From DATKHF01 sp035510355 (GTDB lineage: Bacteria; Patescibacteriota; Saccharimonadia; Saccharimonadales; UBA4665): a stretch of 28,698 nt of DNA. Both the position numbers and the translations under genes were made by a program. The stretch lies in contig DATKHF010000023.1 in the NCBI GenBank assembly GCA_035510355.1, positions 1-28,698 of the forward strand, given 5' to 3'. Shown piece after piece: positions 13,972-21,073 of this stretch; positions within the stretch are counted from its first letter, which is position 1; each line of letters begins with the position of its first letter. The notes beneath the pieces were generated by a model. It did not search any database, had not been told where the DNA came from, and worked only from the letters and a program-made list of their open reading frames with translations.

Positions 13972-14361
13972 TTAGTTTGAGTAGGTAATGTGAGGCGGTG
14001 AACCATAGTGAGGCAATACAAGCTTATCGCTTTTACCGTCTTCTAATTGTGTGATTCCTTGCGCAAGCCAGCTCTCGCCTCGCTCTGCGATGATTGGAAC
14101 GTTGAGGCTATAAGCTAGCGCATTACCCACACTCAGACCAATGCGCAGTCCAGTAAAACTGCCTGGGCCTTCAAAACAAACAATACCTTCAATAGCTTGC
14201 CAATCTTTACCTTGGTTTTTTAGTAAGTCTTCTATTTTCGTATGAATTGTTTCAGCAAGTGCACGGTGAGCTTGCCATTGTTCATAAGCCAGACGTTCAC
14301 TATTTTCAAACAAACCAATTTCAGCTTCGGGTTTATCAGTTCGGATGGTAAGGATTAACAC
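13972..14361 (-). CDS. tsaB: Short TsaB-like t6A biosynthesis protein
   Basis: A 129-residue protein matching the first half of TsaB, the non-catalytic ASKHA-fold partner of TsaD in N6-threonylcarbamoyladenosine synthesis. The key block GPGSFTGLRIGLSVGNALAYSL is intact (about 67-90), preceded by an N-terminal strand and the dimerisation helix. Full TsaB has about 220-240 residues, so the C-terminal lobe is missing. The coding sequence ends without frameshift remnants, so this seems to be a natural short form. Its GTG overlaps the tsaE stop by one base (TAGTG), implying coupled translation. Confidence 0.85.
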   Translation of the reverse strand: MLILTIRTDKPEAEIGLFENSERLAYEQWQAHRALAETIHTKIEDLLKNQGKDWQAIEGIVCFEGPGSFTGLRIGLSVGNALAYSLNVPIIAERGESWLAQGITQLEDGKSDKLVLPHYGSPPHITYSN

Positions 14362-14828
14362 TAGTTCAAACCTTTCATTACATAGTCGAGGGAATGTGGA
14401 TAATGAAACTGAAGATGGCGTGCCTGCTTATTTGTTTGGGTGAAGGTGATTGTCAGTCGTTCTATCGGCAAAGCATTTTTGGCAATATCGGCCCATTCGA
14501 TTACTAGGACAGAGTGTGGCTGGTCAATAACTTCGGCTAGCTCATTGTATATTACTCCAGCTTCCCCTAGGCGATAGAGATCGAAATGATTAAGTTGCAG
14601 GTGCTGTCCTTGGTATTCATTACTGATTTTGAAGGTTGGGCTGGAAACATGATCCATCGAGCCAAGTCCACGCGCCAAACCACGCACAAAGGTTGTTTTG
14701 CCTCCACCTAAATCGCTGACCAGTTCAATGACCTCACCGCCTGTAAGATTCTGCCCAATTTTTTCAGCAAGCTTCTCAGTACTCACCGGGTCGTGAGTGG
14801 TTGACTGCCATGTCGTTATGCTATTCAT
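14361..14828 (-). CDS. tsaE: TsaE, t6A biosynthesis ATPase
   Basis: A 155-residue P-loop protein of the TsaB-TsaD-TsaE complex, which makes t6A37 on ANN-decoding tRNAs. Walker A is DLGGGKTT (39-46), followed by VSSPTF (61-66), HFDLYRL (81-87) and VIEWAD, all family hallmarks. ATG 14828 is chosen because TACTATACA lies just upstream (TATACA ends 6 nt before ATG) and because the upstream extension lacks homologous character. The partner tsaD is not in this window. Confidence 0.93.
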   Translation of the reverse strand: MNSITTWQSTTHDPVSTEKLAEKIGQNLTGGEVIELVSDLGGGKTTFVRGLARGLGSMDHVSSPTFKISNEYQGQHLQLNHFDLYRLGEAGVIYNELAEVIDQPHSVLVIEWADIAKNALPIERLTITFTQTNKQARHLQFHYPHSLDYVMKGLN

Positions 14829-14834
14829 ATGTTT

Positions 14835-14843
14835 TGTATAGTA
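14835..14843 (-). promoter_or_regulatory. -10 region of tsaE-tsaB
   Basis: TACTATACA on the minus strand contains two overlapping -10-like hexamers. TATACA leaves 6 nt and TACTAT leaves 9 nt to ATG 14828. No ribosome binding site, so leaderless or nearly so. Confidence 0.4.
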
Positions 14844-14926
14844 GCGCGACCACCTCAATTGTCGCAAGTACGATCAATCATAAATTACAAAACCATCAAT
14901 GCTACAAATTTTTTGCGCTTTAGCGT

Positions 14927-14932
14927 TATACT
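14927..14932 (+). promoter_or_regulatory. -10 element of PRC-barrel gene, leaderless arrangement
   Basis: TATACT, then AGAGGG, then ATG 14939. AGAGGG resembles a ribosome binding site but abuts the start codon, which is too close for 16S pairing; the 6-nt spacing fits a leaderless start. Confidence 0.55.
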
Positions 14933-14938
14933 AGAGGG

Positions 14939-15457
14939 ATGTTACAGTTGAGTTCGAAGCTTATTAACCGGCCGGTTTTAAGCCTACGCACCGGTACCGT
15001 CGTGGCGACGGCGACTGCTCCAATAATTAATCCCAATAACCTAAAAATAGAAGGTTTCTATTGTACGGACAAGTTTGAGAAAAAACGTCCATTAGTACTA
15101 TTGTATCAAGATATACGTGAAGTCATCTCGCAAGGCATTGTTGTTAATGATTACGAGGTTTTAGTTGAGCAAGATGAACTGGTGCGCCTAAAGGATCTCA
15201 TTAAACTTCGATTCGATTTGCTCGGTAAGCCAGTCGTTACGGAGGGCAAAAGTAAGTTGGGTAAGGTGAATGACTTTGCAACTGAAGTTGAGACTATGTA
15301 TGTTCAAAAAATTTATGTCGGACAACCCTTACGTAAAACACTCATGGGGGGCTCGCTGAGTGTTGACCGCTCACAAATCGTTGAAATTACTAACCGACGA
15401 ATTATTATTAATGACTTGGTGCAAACAGCACCAGCTCAAGCCCCTGCTGCTGCTTAA
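14939..15457 (+). CDS. PRC-barrel domain protein
   Basis: A 172-residue protein with two PRC-barrel-like halves: residues 1-85 (LSSKLINRPVLSLRTGTVVA, the phrase PNNLKIEGFYC) and 90-160 (LLGKPVVTEGKSKLGKVNDFATE, then VEITNRRIIIND). PRC barrels are small beta barrels found in RimM, photosynthetic reaction-centre H subunits and many uncharacterised proteins that bind RNA, protein or small ligands. The C-terminus is Ala/Pro-rich and unstructured. The exact role is unknown. Its stop shares the TTAA palindrome with the convergent recX stop. Confidence 0.8.
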   Translation: MLQLSSKLINRPVLSLRTGTVVATATAPIINPNNLKIEGFYCTDKFEKKRPLVLLYQDIREVISQGIVVNDYEVLVEQDELVRLKDLIKLRFDLLGKPVVTEGKSKLGKVNDFATEVETMYVQKIYVGQPLRKTLMGGSLSVDRSQIVEITNRRIIINDLVQTAPAQAPAAA

Positions 15458-16056
15458 GACTCTTCAACAACCTGTTTAATATCATCATAGTTAAAACCTT
15501 GACGAGCCAGATACTGCATAAGTTTAAGTTTGTCAGTCTGGTATTTACTCTGACGCCGTTTCTTGGCTACGAGTTCACGAAGTGTTTCAACTTCATTGAC
15601 TTCGTCCTCTGCTAGTGCTTGCTTGATAATATCTTCTGGTACCCGTTTCTGTTTGAGCTCTTGCACTAATCGACGTCGACTGACTGGCTTAAGCAGTCGA
15701 CGATTTTCAACCCATGATCGTGCAAAGGTTGCATCGTTTACTAAACCTAATGTTGTAAGTTTTGTAAGAATTTTTTGGACTACCGGCTCGTCAACTTTTT
15801 TTCGATGTAAGTAATTTTCAATTTCCCACGTACTTCGTGAGCGTAAGCTTAGGTAGCGCAAAACATTGCCATAAACTTTATCATCGACGGATAATTTTTT
15901 AAATGATCTCAGCTCTTCCTTACCAAGCTCTTGACCGCGAACCAATTTTTGTTCGAGTAATGCAGTCTCGCTTAAGCTAAACTCGTACGTATCGTCAATG
16001 AAGATACTATAGCGATCTTTGCGTTTTTCTTGTTGTTTTATGTTCGTAATTTTCAT
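15454..16056 (-). CDS. recX: RecX regulatory protein
   Basis: A 200-residue, mostly helical RecX protein that binds the RecA filament groove and limits RecA activity. The central segment with YLSLRSRSTWEIENYLHRKK, then TLGLVNDATFARSWVENR and RRRLVQELKQKRVPEDIIKQAL corresponds to the tandem three-helix repeats of the family; the N-terminal beta part carries YSIFIDDTYEFSLSE. The ATG at 16056 overlaps the stop of the 41-aa gene (ATGA), so it is translated by termination-reinitiation in a recA / 41-aa / recX operon. Confidence 0.92.
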   Translation of the reverse strand: MKITNIKQQEKRKDRYSIFIDDTYEFSLSETALLEQKLVRGQELGKEELRSFKKLSVDDKVYGNVLRYLSLRSRSTWEIENYLHRKKVDEPVVQKILTKLTTLGLVNDATFARSWVENRRLLKPVSRRRLVQELKQKRVPEDIIKQALAEDEVNEVETLRELVAKKRRQSKYQTDKLKLMQYLARQGFNYDDIKQVVEES

Positions 16057-16178
16057 GCGAGTGAGTGGTCGTCATGTCGCTTGATCTCTTTAAGTAGGTT
16101 AGTGAAATAAGGGCTGCCTTGTGGTACGATTTGTGACGCTTTTTCCGGGCTAGACCTAGATCTGCGCAAAATATTCAT
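16053..16178 (-). CDS. 41-aa microprotein between recA and recX
   Basis: A 41-residue ORF in the recA-recX gap. ATG 16178 lies 5 nt after AAAAAGGAG, formed by the last codons and stop of recA, and its TGA overlaps the recX ATG as ATGA. Both junctions are what one expects of a truly translated operon gene. The product is polar and basic in its N-terminal part (ILRRSRSSPEK), with a probable amphipathic helix YFTNLLKEIKR and a His/Asp tail. No family recognised; it might modulate RecA/RecX, or serve mainly to couple recX translation to recA. Confidence 0.7.
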   Translation of the reverse strand: MNILRRSRSSPEKASQIVPQGSPYFTNLLKEIKRHDDHSLA

Positions 16179-16180
16179 GG

Positions 16181-17185
16181 CTACTCCTTTTTGGAAGCTT
16201 CTTGGACGGCTTTTATGACTTCGTTCATAGCCTTCGGATTATCGTCAAGATATTTTTTTGCTGCCTCGCGGCCTTGCCCAATTTTTTCACCTTTATATGC
16301 AAACCAAGCGCCCGATTTTTCAATAATTTCCTCAGCCACAGCTAGGTCAATTACATCACCCGATTTACTGATGCCTTGGTTATACATGATATCGAATTCG
16401 GCTTGGCGGAAGGGAGGAGCAATTTTATTCTTGACCACCTTGACTCGTGTGCGGTTGCCAATAATCTCCTCGCCTTGTTTAATCTGCCCGATACGGCGGA
16501 TATCCATACGAACCGAAGCATAAAACTTTAGTGCATTGCCACCAGTTGTAGTTTCTGGGTTACCAAACATGACACCAATTTTCATTCGAATTTGATTAAT
16601 AAAGATAACTGTCGATTTGGATCGAGAAATAATACCAGTAAGTTTACGCAGAGCCTGACTCATGAGTCGTGCCTGAAGACCCATGTGACTATCTCCCATT
16701 TCGCCCTCTATTTCAGCTCGTGGTACCAGCGCTGCGACCGAATCAACCACAATCAAGTCAACGGCATTAGAGCGCACTAGAGTTTCAGTAATCTCAAGAG
16801 CTTGTTCACCGTTGTCAGGCTGGCTGATTAATAAATTGTCAACGTCGACACCAAGACGTTTCGCATATGCCGGGTCGAGCGCATTCTCGGCATCAATAAA
16901 TGCGGCTGTGCCACCAGATTTTTGAACTTCGGCAATGGCATGCAGAGTTAAAGTCGTTTTACCAGAACTCTCTGGGCCATATATCTCAATTACTCGCCCT
17001 TTTGGCAGACCGCCACCTAGCGCTAAGTCCAATGATAAACTGCCAGTCGGGATACATTCCACGTTTGTCGAATGCGCCTCGCCGAGTTTCATAATCGAAC
17101 CTTTGCCAAATTGTTTTTCAATTGTTTCGAGAGCTAGTCCCAGAGCTTTACTCTTGCCTTCATTTATTTTCTTATCATCAGCCAC
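16181..17185 (-). CDS. recA: RecA recombinase
   Basis: A 334-residue DNA strand-exchange ATPase, slightly shorter than E. coli RecA (353) because the acidic C-terminal tail is reduced. Walker A GPESSGKTT at 70-78, Walker B LIVVDSVAAL, loop L1 EGEMGDSHMGLQARLMSQALRK and L2 region INQIRMKIGVMFGNPETTTGG are all intact. Start is GTG 17185 with GGAGGAGG about 8 nt upstream. No SOS box of the E. coli or Bacillus/actinobacterial type is visible in the upstream region, so SOS control by LexA is not supported here. Confidence 0.98.
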   Translation of the reverse strand: MADDKKINEGKSKALGLALETIEKQFGKGSIMKLGEAHSTNVECIPTGSLSLDLALGGGLPKGRVIEIYGPESSGKTTLTLHAIAEVQKSGGTAAFIDAENALDPAYAKRLGVDVDNLLISQPDNGEQALEITETLVRSNAVDLIVVDSVAALVPRAEIEGEMGDSHMGLQARLMSQALRKLTGIISRSKSTVIFINQIRMKIGVMFGNPETTTGGNALKFYASVRMDIRRIGQIKQGEEIIGNRTRVKVVKNKIAPPFRQAEFDIMYNQGISKSGDVIDLAVAEEIIEKSGAWFAYKGEKIGQGREAAKKYLDDNPKAMNEVIKAVQEASKKE

Positions 17186-17232
17186 TACAAACCTCCTCCG
17201 TGACAGTTATCAGATTCCCCGTATTCCCCCTT

Positions 17233-17241
17233 ATTATAACA
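17233..17241 (-). promoter_or_regulatory. recA extended -10 promoter
   Basis: Minus-strand TGT-TATAAT (hexamer 17238-17233) with TATACA (17261-17256) as a weak -35 at 17 nt. Start near 17226 gives a leader of about 40 nt containing the strong ribosome binding site. Confidence 0.6.
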
Positions 17242-17257
17242 AAGTACAAAGTAGCTG

Positions 17258-17263
17258 TATAAT
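17258..17263 (+). promoter_or_regulatory. -10 element of the PilB-like pseudo-ATPase gene
   Basis: TATAAT, divergent from the recA promoter: its bases overlap the recA -35 position, so the two promoters probably compete. The first in-frame ATG (17262) overlaps the hexamer and could not be transcribed from it; the next ATG (17274) lies 10 nt downstream. Confidence 0.5.
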
Positions 17264-17273
17264 GGCAAGTAAG

Positions 17274-18554
17274 ATGGGCAGGGTACCTACAAAAACTAAC
17301 GAAGATTTAGTTAATAAAAGCATTCAACAGATTCTTGAACGAGCTACCAAAAATGGTGTAAGCAACATACATATTGAGCCGAACAATACATTCGTTTTAG
17401 TTCGTTATCGTCGTGGCAGTTCGCTGTATATAGCAAATAAACTTCCAAAACACACCGCAGAAGCACTTGTTCGTCAGCTTAAGAATTTAGCCGGACTCGA
17501 TACTCAACAAACTCAAGCCCCACAAGTTGGAGAAGCTACGGTGCACTTCAATCACGGTACCTATAAAGTAGTCATAGCAACGTTACCGGTGCTTGATGGA
17601 GAGAGGGTTACAATTCGTTTGCGCGGTCACGTGACACCACGTCAACAATTAGAAAGCCTGGGGCTCTGGGGGAAATCATTGACTGCCGTTGAGCATGCAT
17701 TGGCCGAAGATCGAGGCTTAGTGATAGTTGGGAGTCGTCAGGCTCGAGCAGCTCAAATCACTCTGGCCGGCATGATTCAGAAATTGTATTCGCCAACTCG
17801 TAAACGGGTCTTTATCGAACCTGATGAGACAATTACGTCATTACTGCACGGCATTAAAGTTGTTTATGGTCACAATTATGCCCAACAATTGAAGCTGTTG
17901 AGTGAGCGTGAGTATGGAGCCATTGCCATTAGTAATGTGGCTGATCATGCAACCGCTCGGCAGGTCGACAACATGGCTAAAATCGATAAAAAATTACTGG
18001 TAAGATTGCCAGTAAATAGTGTGGCGCGAGGGCTCATTCTATGGCACCAATTAAATGGTCACCTCAGCGTAAGTCAGCCAATAGTTGTTGCTCAAATAAA
18101 TGTTATGGGCTTGTGTCAGTACTGTCGAGAGTCGTATGAGCCATCAATTATTGAACAAATTCAATTAACAGAAATTTTTAAAACAGATGATATTGCAACT
18201 ATGAAGCAACTGAATGAACTTGAGCGACTGGCTGAAGAAGCTGGTCTGGCTAGCAATCAGCCACTAAGCAGTAGTGAGGAAAACGTACGCCAACTATGGC
18301 GCGCAAAGGTAAACGGCTGCGAGCACTGTGATCACACGGGTTTTTCTGGAGACATCGGTATTTTTGAAGTGTATAAACCAAGCGATCATTTTCGTAGCCA
18401 GTTGGCAGCAAATGAATCTGTCGCTCTTTTGCAACAAACAGCTATCAAAGACGGTATGATAAGCCTTAAGGTTGATGCGCTGACTAAAGCGCTTCGTGGT
18501 CTGATTGATTTTCCGACTTTACTGAGTATATCGGAAAGCACGCAACAATTTTAA
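17274..18554 (+). CDS. PilB/GspE-type ATPase homologue with degenerate nucleotide-binding site
   Basis: A 426-residue relative of type IV pilus/type II secretion assembly ATPases. The N-terminal domain is recognisable (SIQQILERATKNGVSNIHIEP and VRYRRG, residues 16-48; LPVLDGERVTIRL 104-116). The segment that should be Walker A (GLILVTGPTGSGKTTTLYA-like) reads GLVIVGSRQARAAQITLAG at 148-166, with no GKT. The Asp box is IEPDE instead of EDP, and the Walker B/His-box segments lack GEIRD and TLHTN. The zinc site is intact: C281, C284, C349, C352. It therefore appears to be a pseudo-ATPase that keeps fold and zinc clip. ATG 17274 preferred to 17262 on promoter grounds. Confidence 0.85.
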   Translation: MGRVPTKTNEDLVNKSIQQILERATKNGVSNIHIEPNNTFVLVRYRRGSSLYIANKLPKHTAEALVRQLKNLAGLDTQQTQAPQVGEATVHFNHGTYKVVIATLPVLDGERVTIRLRGHVTPRQQLESLGLWGKSLTAVEHALAEDRGLVIVGSRQARAAQITLAGMIQKLYSPTRKRVFIEPDETITSLLHGIKVVYGHNYAQQLKLLSEREYGAIAISNVADHATARQVDNMAKIDKKLLVRLPVNSVARGLILWHQLNGHLSVSQPIVVAQINVMGLCQYCRESYEPSIIEQIQLTEIFKTDDIATMKQLNELERLAEEAGLASNQPLSSSEENVRQLWRAKVNGCEHCDHTGFSGDIGIFEVYKPSDHFRSQLAANESVALLQQTAIKDGMISLKVDALTKALRGLIDFPTLLSISESTQQF

Positions 18555-18561
18555 TCTGATG

Positions 18562-19587
18562 CTATAAGAGTTGAGATTGGTCGGGCGAGCTGTCTTGTTT
18601 CTTGCCGAGATGTCTGTAAGCTTTGGCCGTAGCTTTGCGTCCTCGAGGCGTTCGTTCAAGTAAACCTATCTGTAGTAAATACGGTTCGATGAAATCTTCA
18701 ATCGTTGTGCGTTCCTCACTGGTTAAGGCAGCTAGCGTCTCAACGCCAACTGGCCCACCGTTATAGTTTTCGATAATTGCGGCGAGAATTAAGCGATCGG
18801 CAGGTTCGAGGCCAAGTTCATCAATTTCTAGAAGCTCTAATGCCTGGACGCTAATGGCTGTATCAATGATTCCATCCCCATTCACATCAGCGTAGTCGCG
18901 TGTGCGTTTTAGTAAACGGTTGGCAATCCGTGGTGTTAGTCGAGCGCGTTTGGCGAGAGTATGAGCAGCATCTGCATCGACTTCAACTCCTAAAATACCT
19001 GCGGCCCGCAAAATAATTTTTTGAATTTCTTCAGGCGTATAAAATTCTAAACGATGAATCATACCAAACCGATCGCGGAGTGGCGCGGCCAGTGCGCCGG
19101 TACGTGTCGTAGCTCCAATTAACGTAAATTTAGGTAAATCGAGACGTAAGCTTCGCGCGCTCGGGCCTTTGCCAAGCATGATATCAAGCTTGAAATCTTC
19201 CATCGCCGAGTATAAGACTTCTTCAACTGACCGGTGTAAGCGGTGGATCTCATCAATAAATAAAATATCACCATCTGCCAGATTAGTTAGCAGGCTAGCA
19301 AGGTCACCGGCTCGCTCAATAGCCGGTCCACTAGTGATGCGGATTTGGGCACCCATTTCATTAGCAATAACGCTGGCCATGGTGGTCTTGCCTAAGCCCG
19401 GGGGACCATAGAGTAAGATATGGTCAATTGGCTCATCTCGCTTTTTAGCAGCATCAATAGCGAGCTTTATATTTTTTTTCAAACGTACCTGACCGATGTA
19501 GCCAGTAAAGTCTCGTGGGCGTAGTGTGACTTCGAACGCTTGCTCGTCCTCCGGCTCGTCGCTGGTATTCACAATTCGGTCAATCAT
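18562..19587 (-). CDS. ruvB: Holliday junction branch-migration helicase RuvB
   Basis: A 341-residue AAA+ motor that, with RuvA, drives branch migration. Walker A GPPGLGKTT is at 61-69, Walker B ILFIDEIHRL about 104-113, sensor-1 segment TLIGATTRTG, arginine-finger region LRDRFGMIHRL, and the C-terminal winged-helix end with EPYLLQIGLLERTPRGR. Length normal. It follows the aldo-keto reductase in the ruv cluster after 27 bp that include TATACT 8 nt before ATG, so it may also have its own near-leaderless transcript. Confidence 0.98.
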   Translation of the reverse strand: MIDRIVNTSDEPEDEQAFEVTLRPRDFTGYIGQVRLKKNIKLAIDAAKKRDEPIDHILLYGPPGLGKTTMASVIANEMGAQIRITSGPAIERAGDLASLLTNLADGDILFIDEIHRLHRSVEEVLYSAMEDFKLDIMLGKGPSARSLRLDLPKFTLIGATTRTGALAAPLRDRFGMIHRLEFYTPEEIQKIILRAAGILGVEVDADAAHTLAKRARLTPRIANRLLKRTRDYADVNGDGIIDTAISVQALELLEIDELGLEPADRLILAAIIENYNGGPVGVETLAALTSEERTTIEDFIEPYLLQIGLLERTPRGRKATAKAYRHLGKKQDSSPDQSQLL

Positions 19588-19595
19588 TACCTACT

Positions 19596-19601
19596 AGTAT
19601 A
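19596..19601 (-). promoter_or_regulatory. -10 element upstream of ruvB
   Basis: TATACT, 8 nt, ATG 19587, located in the short gap after the aldo-keto reductase. Could provide an internal promoter for ruvB. Confidence 0.4.
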
Positions 19602-19614
19602 CCGTAGTTACGGT

Positions 19615-20430
19615 TTACGGCACGTGCGTAGGATTCCAGCAGGTGCGAAGGTTTCGGTCGAGCTTAGCTAGCTTCTGCATATCTGGCTCACCCAATTCAA
19701 AATCAAAAATATCGATATTTTCTATAATACGACTCGGGGTAACAGATTTAGGTAAAACGATTAAATCGCTCTGAACACACCATCGTAACATGATTTGAGC
19801 GTAACTTTTTTTATACTTCTTGGCCATCTCCGTAATAAGTGGTTCGTCCATTGCTTTAGCGTGCGCTAAAGGTGAGTAGGCCTCAACTGCAATGTTGTGT
19901 TCTTGGCAGTACTCTAGAAGTTCTGGTTGTTGCAAAAACAGATGGAGTTCTACCTGGTTAACTGCTGGCATTTCTTCGGCATATTTTTCCATTTCTTCTA
20001 GGTGTCGAATTGTATAGTTACTCACTCCAATAGATTTTGCTTGACCACTAGCTTTTACCTCCTCAAGAGCCGTCCAGCTTTTTTTGCGAAGAATTGAGAC
20101 AGGAAAGTGGAGGAGAATAAGGTCAACGTAATCTGTTTGCAATTTTTTGAGTGACTCCGCAAAAGTTTCTTTGGCTTTGTTATAGCCAAAGTGTTCAACA
20201 GCAATTTTTGTAGTGATCCATACATCCTCACGTTTTAGCTCGGAGTTTTTTAGTGCAGCACCAAGCATATGCTCGTTTTTATAGGCTTGGGCCGAATCGA
20301 AGTGTCGATATCCAGCGGCTACGCCAGCCTCAAAGGCCCGATTAAATTCAGTAATGTCTTTTACTTGCCACAGACCTAGTCCAACTTGCGGAATTTTACG
20401 GCCGTCCCCTAATGTAATCTTTGGAACCAT
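19615..20430 (-). CDS. Aldo-keto reductase
   Basis: A 271-residue NADPH-dependent (beta/alpha)8 oxidoreductase of the diketogulonate-reductase-like subgroup. The catalytic tetrad is present at the canonical positions: D45, Y50, K75, H108. Cofactor-binding PKSVTPSRIIENIDIFDFEL is near the C-terminus, and VGLGLWQV and GVSNYTIRHLEE are standard blocks. The substrate is unknown, probably a small aldehyde such as methylglyoxal. ATG 20430 abuts the ruvA stop with AAAGGAG about 9 nt upstream, so it is translated from the ruv message. Its presence between ruvA and ruvB is unusual. Confidence 0.95.
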   Translation of the reverse strand: MVPKITLGDGRKIPQVGLGLWQVKDITEFNRAFEAGVAAGYRHFDSAQAYKNEHMLGAALKNSELKREDVWITTKIAVEHFGYNKAKETFAESLKKLQTDYVDLILLHFPVSILRKKSWTALEEVKASGQAKSIGVSNYTIRHLEEMEKYAEEMPAVNQVELHLFLQQPELLEYCQEHNIAVEAYSPLAHAKAMDEPLITEMAKKYKKSYAQIMLRWCVQSDLIVLPKSVTPSRIIENIDIFDFELGEPDMQKLAKLDRNLRTCWNPTHVP

Positions 20431-21015
20431 TCAATTGTCTCCTTTCAGGGCTAACTTAATTCGATCTTCAGTAGAAAGCTTGCTATCAATATGAGCCAAA
20501 GCGGCTGAAGCGTCTTGAATAGAATAGCCAAGAGTCATGAGTGCTGCTACAGCTTCATCTTGACTGACGGCAGCTTCAGATTGCAGTAGCCCGGCAGACT
20601 GTAAGTCAGTTGGGACAAGCCCAACCTTATCTTTTAGCTCTACCACGATTCGTTCGGCAACTCGCTTACCAACACCCTGAGCCCCTTGAATAAACGTTAC
20701 ATCTCCACTGGCAATGGCTTGTCGTACGATGCCGGCGTTACCAATACTTAGGACATTAAGTGCCATACGAGGCCCAACACCATTTACTTCCAGTAGTTGT
20801 TCGAACAAGCGTTTATTATCGAATTTACTGAAACCATATAGGTCATATAATTGTTCACGGATATGTTCATAAACGTAGAGTTTTGTTGGTTGGCCAGTCG
20901 TTAATTGGCCGTGGTCCTCATTCGTCACGAATAGACCATAGCCTACCCCCCGTACGTCGAGAACCACTACATGTGTCAGTTTTTCGGCAACTACACCCGT
21001 CAATGTCGCGATCAT
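20431..21015 (-). CDS. ruvA: Holliday junction-binding protein RuvA
   Basis: A 194-residue protein that forms the tetramer binding four-way junctions and loads RuvB. N-terminal OB domain (MIATLTGVVAEK, VVLDVRGVGYGLF), HhH repeats (LLEVNGVGPRMALNVLS and QGAQGVGKRVAERIVVELKDK), and the C-terminal RuvB-binding helices (EAVAALMTLGYSIQDA). ATG 21015 lies 6 nt after TATACT, another leaderless arrangement. Confidence 0.97.
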   Translation of the reverse strand: MIATLTGVVAEKLTHVVVLDVRGVGYGLFVTNEDHGQLTTGQPTKLYVYEHIREQLYDLYGFSKFDNKRLFEQLLEVNGVGPRMALNVLSIGNAGIVRQAIASGDVTFIQGAQGVGKRVAERIVVELKDKVGLVPTDLQSAGLLQSEAAVSQDEAVAALMTLGYSIQDASAALAHIDSKLSTEDRIKLALKGDN

Positions 21016-21021
21016 ATATCT

Positions 21022-21027
21022 AGTATA
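21022..21027 (-). promoter_or_regulatory. ruvA -10 element, leaderless arrangement
   Basis: TATACT, then AGATAT, then ATG 21015. A weak TTGCGC lies 14 nt upstream of it. Would drive ruvA, the aldo-keto reductase and ruvB. Confidence 0.55.
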
Positions 21028-21073
21028 CTACTCGCATTGAGGCGCAATTGATGTTATTGATGAAGTCAAAAAT

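Noticed and set aside
17186..17260. Possible LexA/SOS box upstream of recA
   Set aside because: I looked for CTGT-N8-ACAG and GAAC-N4-GTTC type palindromes and found none.
16935..17273. Long N-terminal extension of the PilB-like protein into antisense recA
   Set aside because: It would overlap recA on the opposite strand and precede the TATAAT promoter; the homologous domain begins after 17274.
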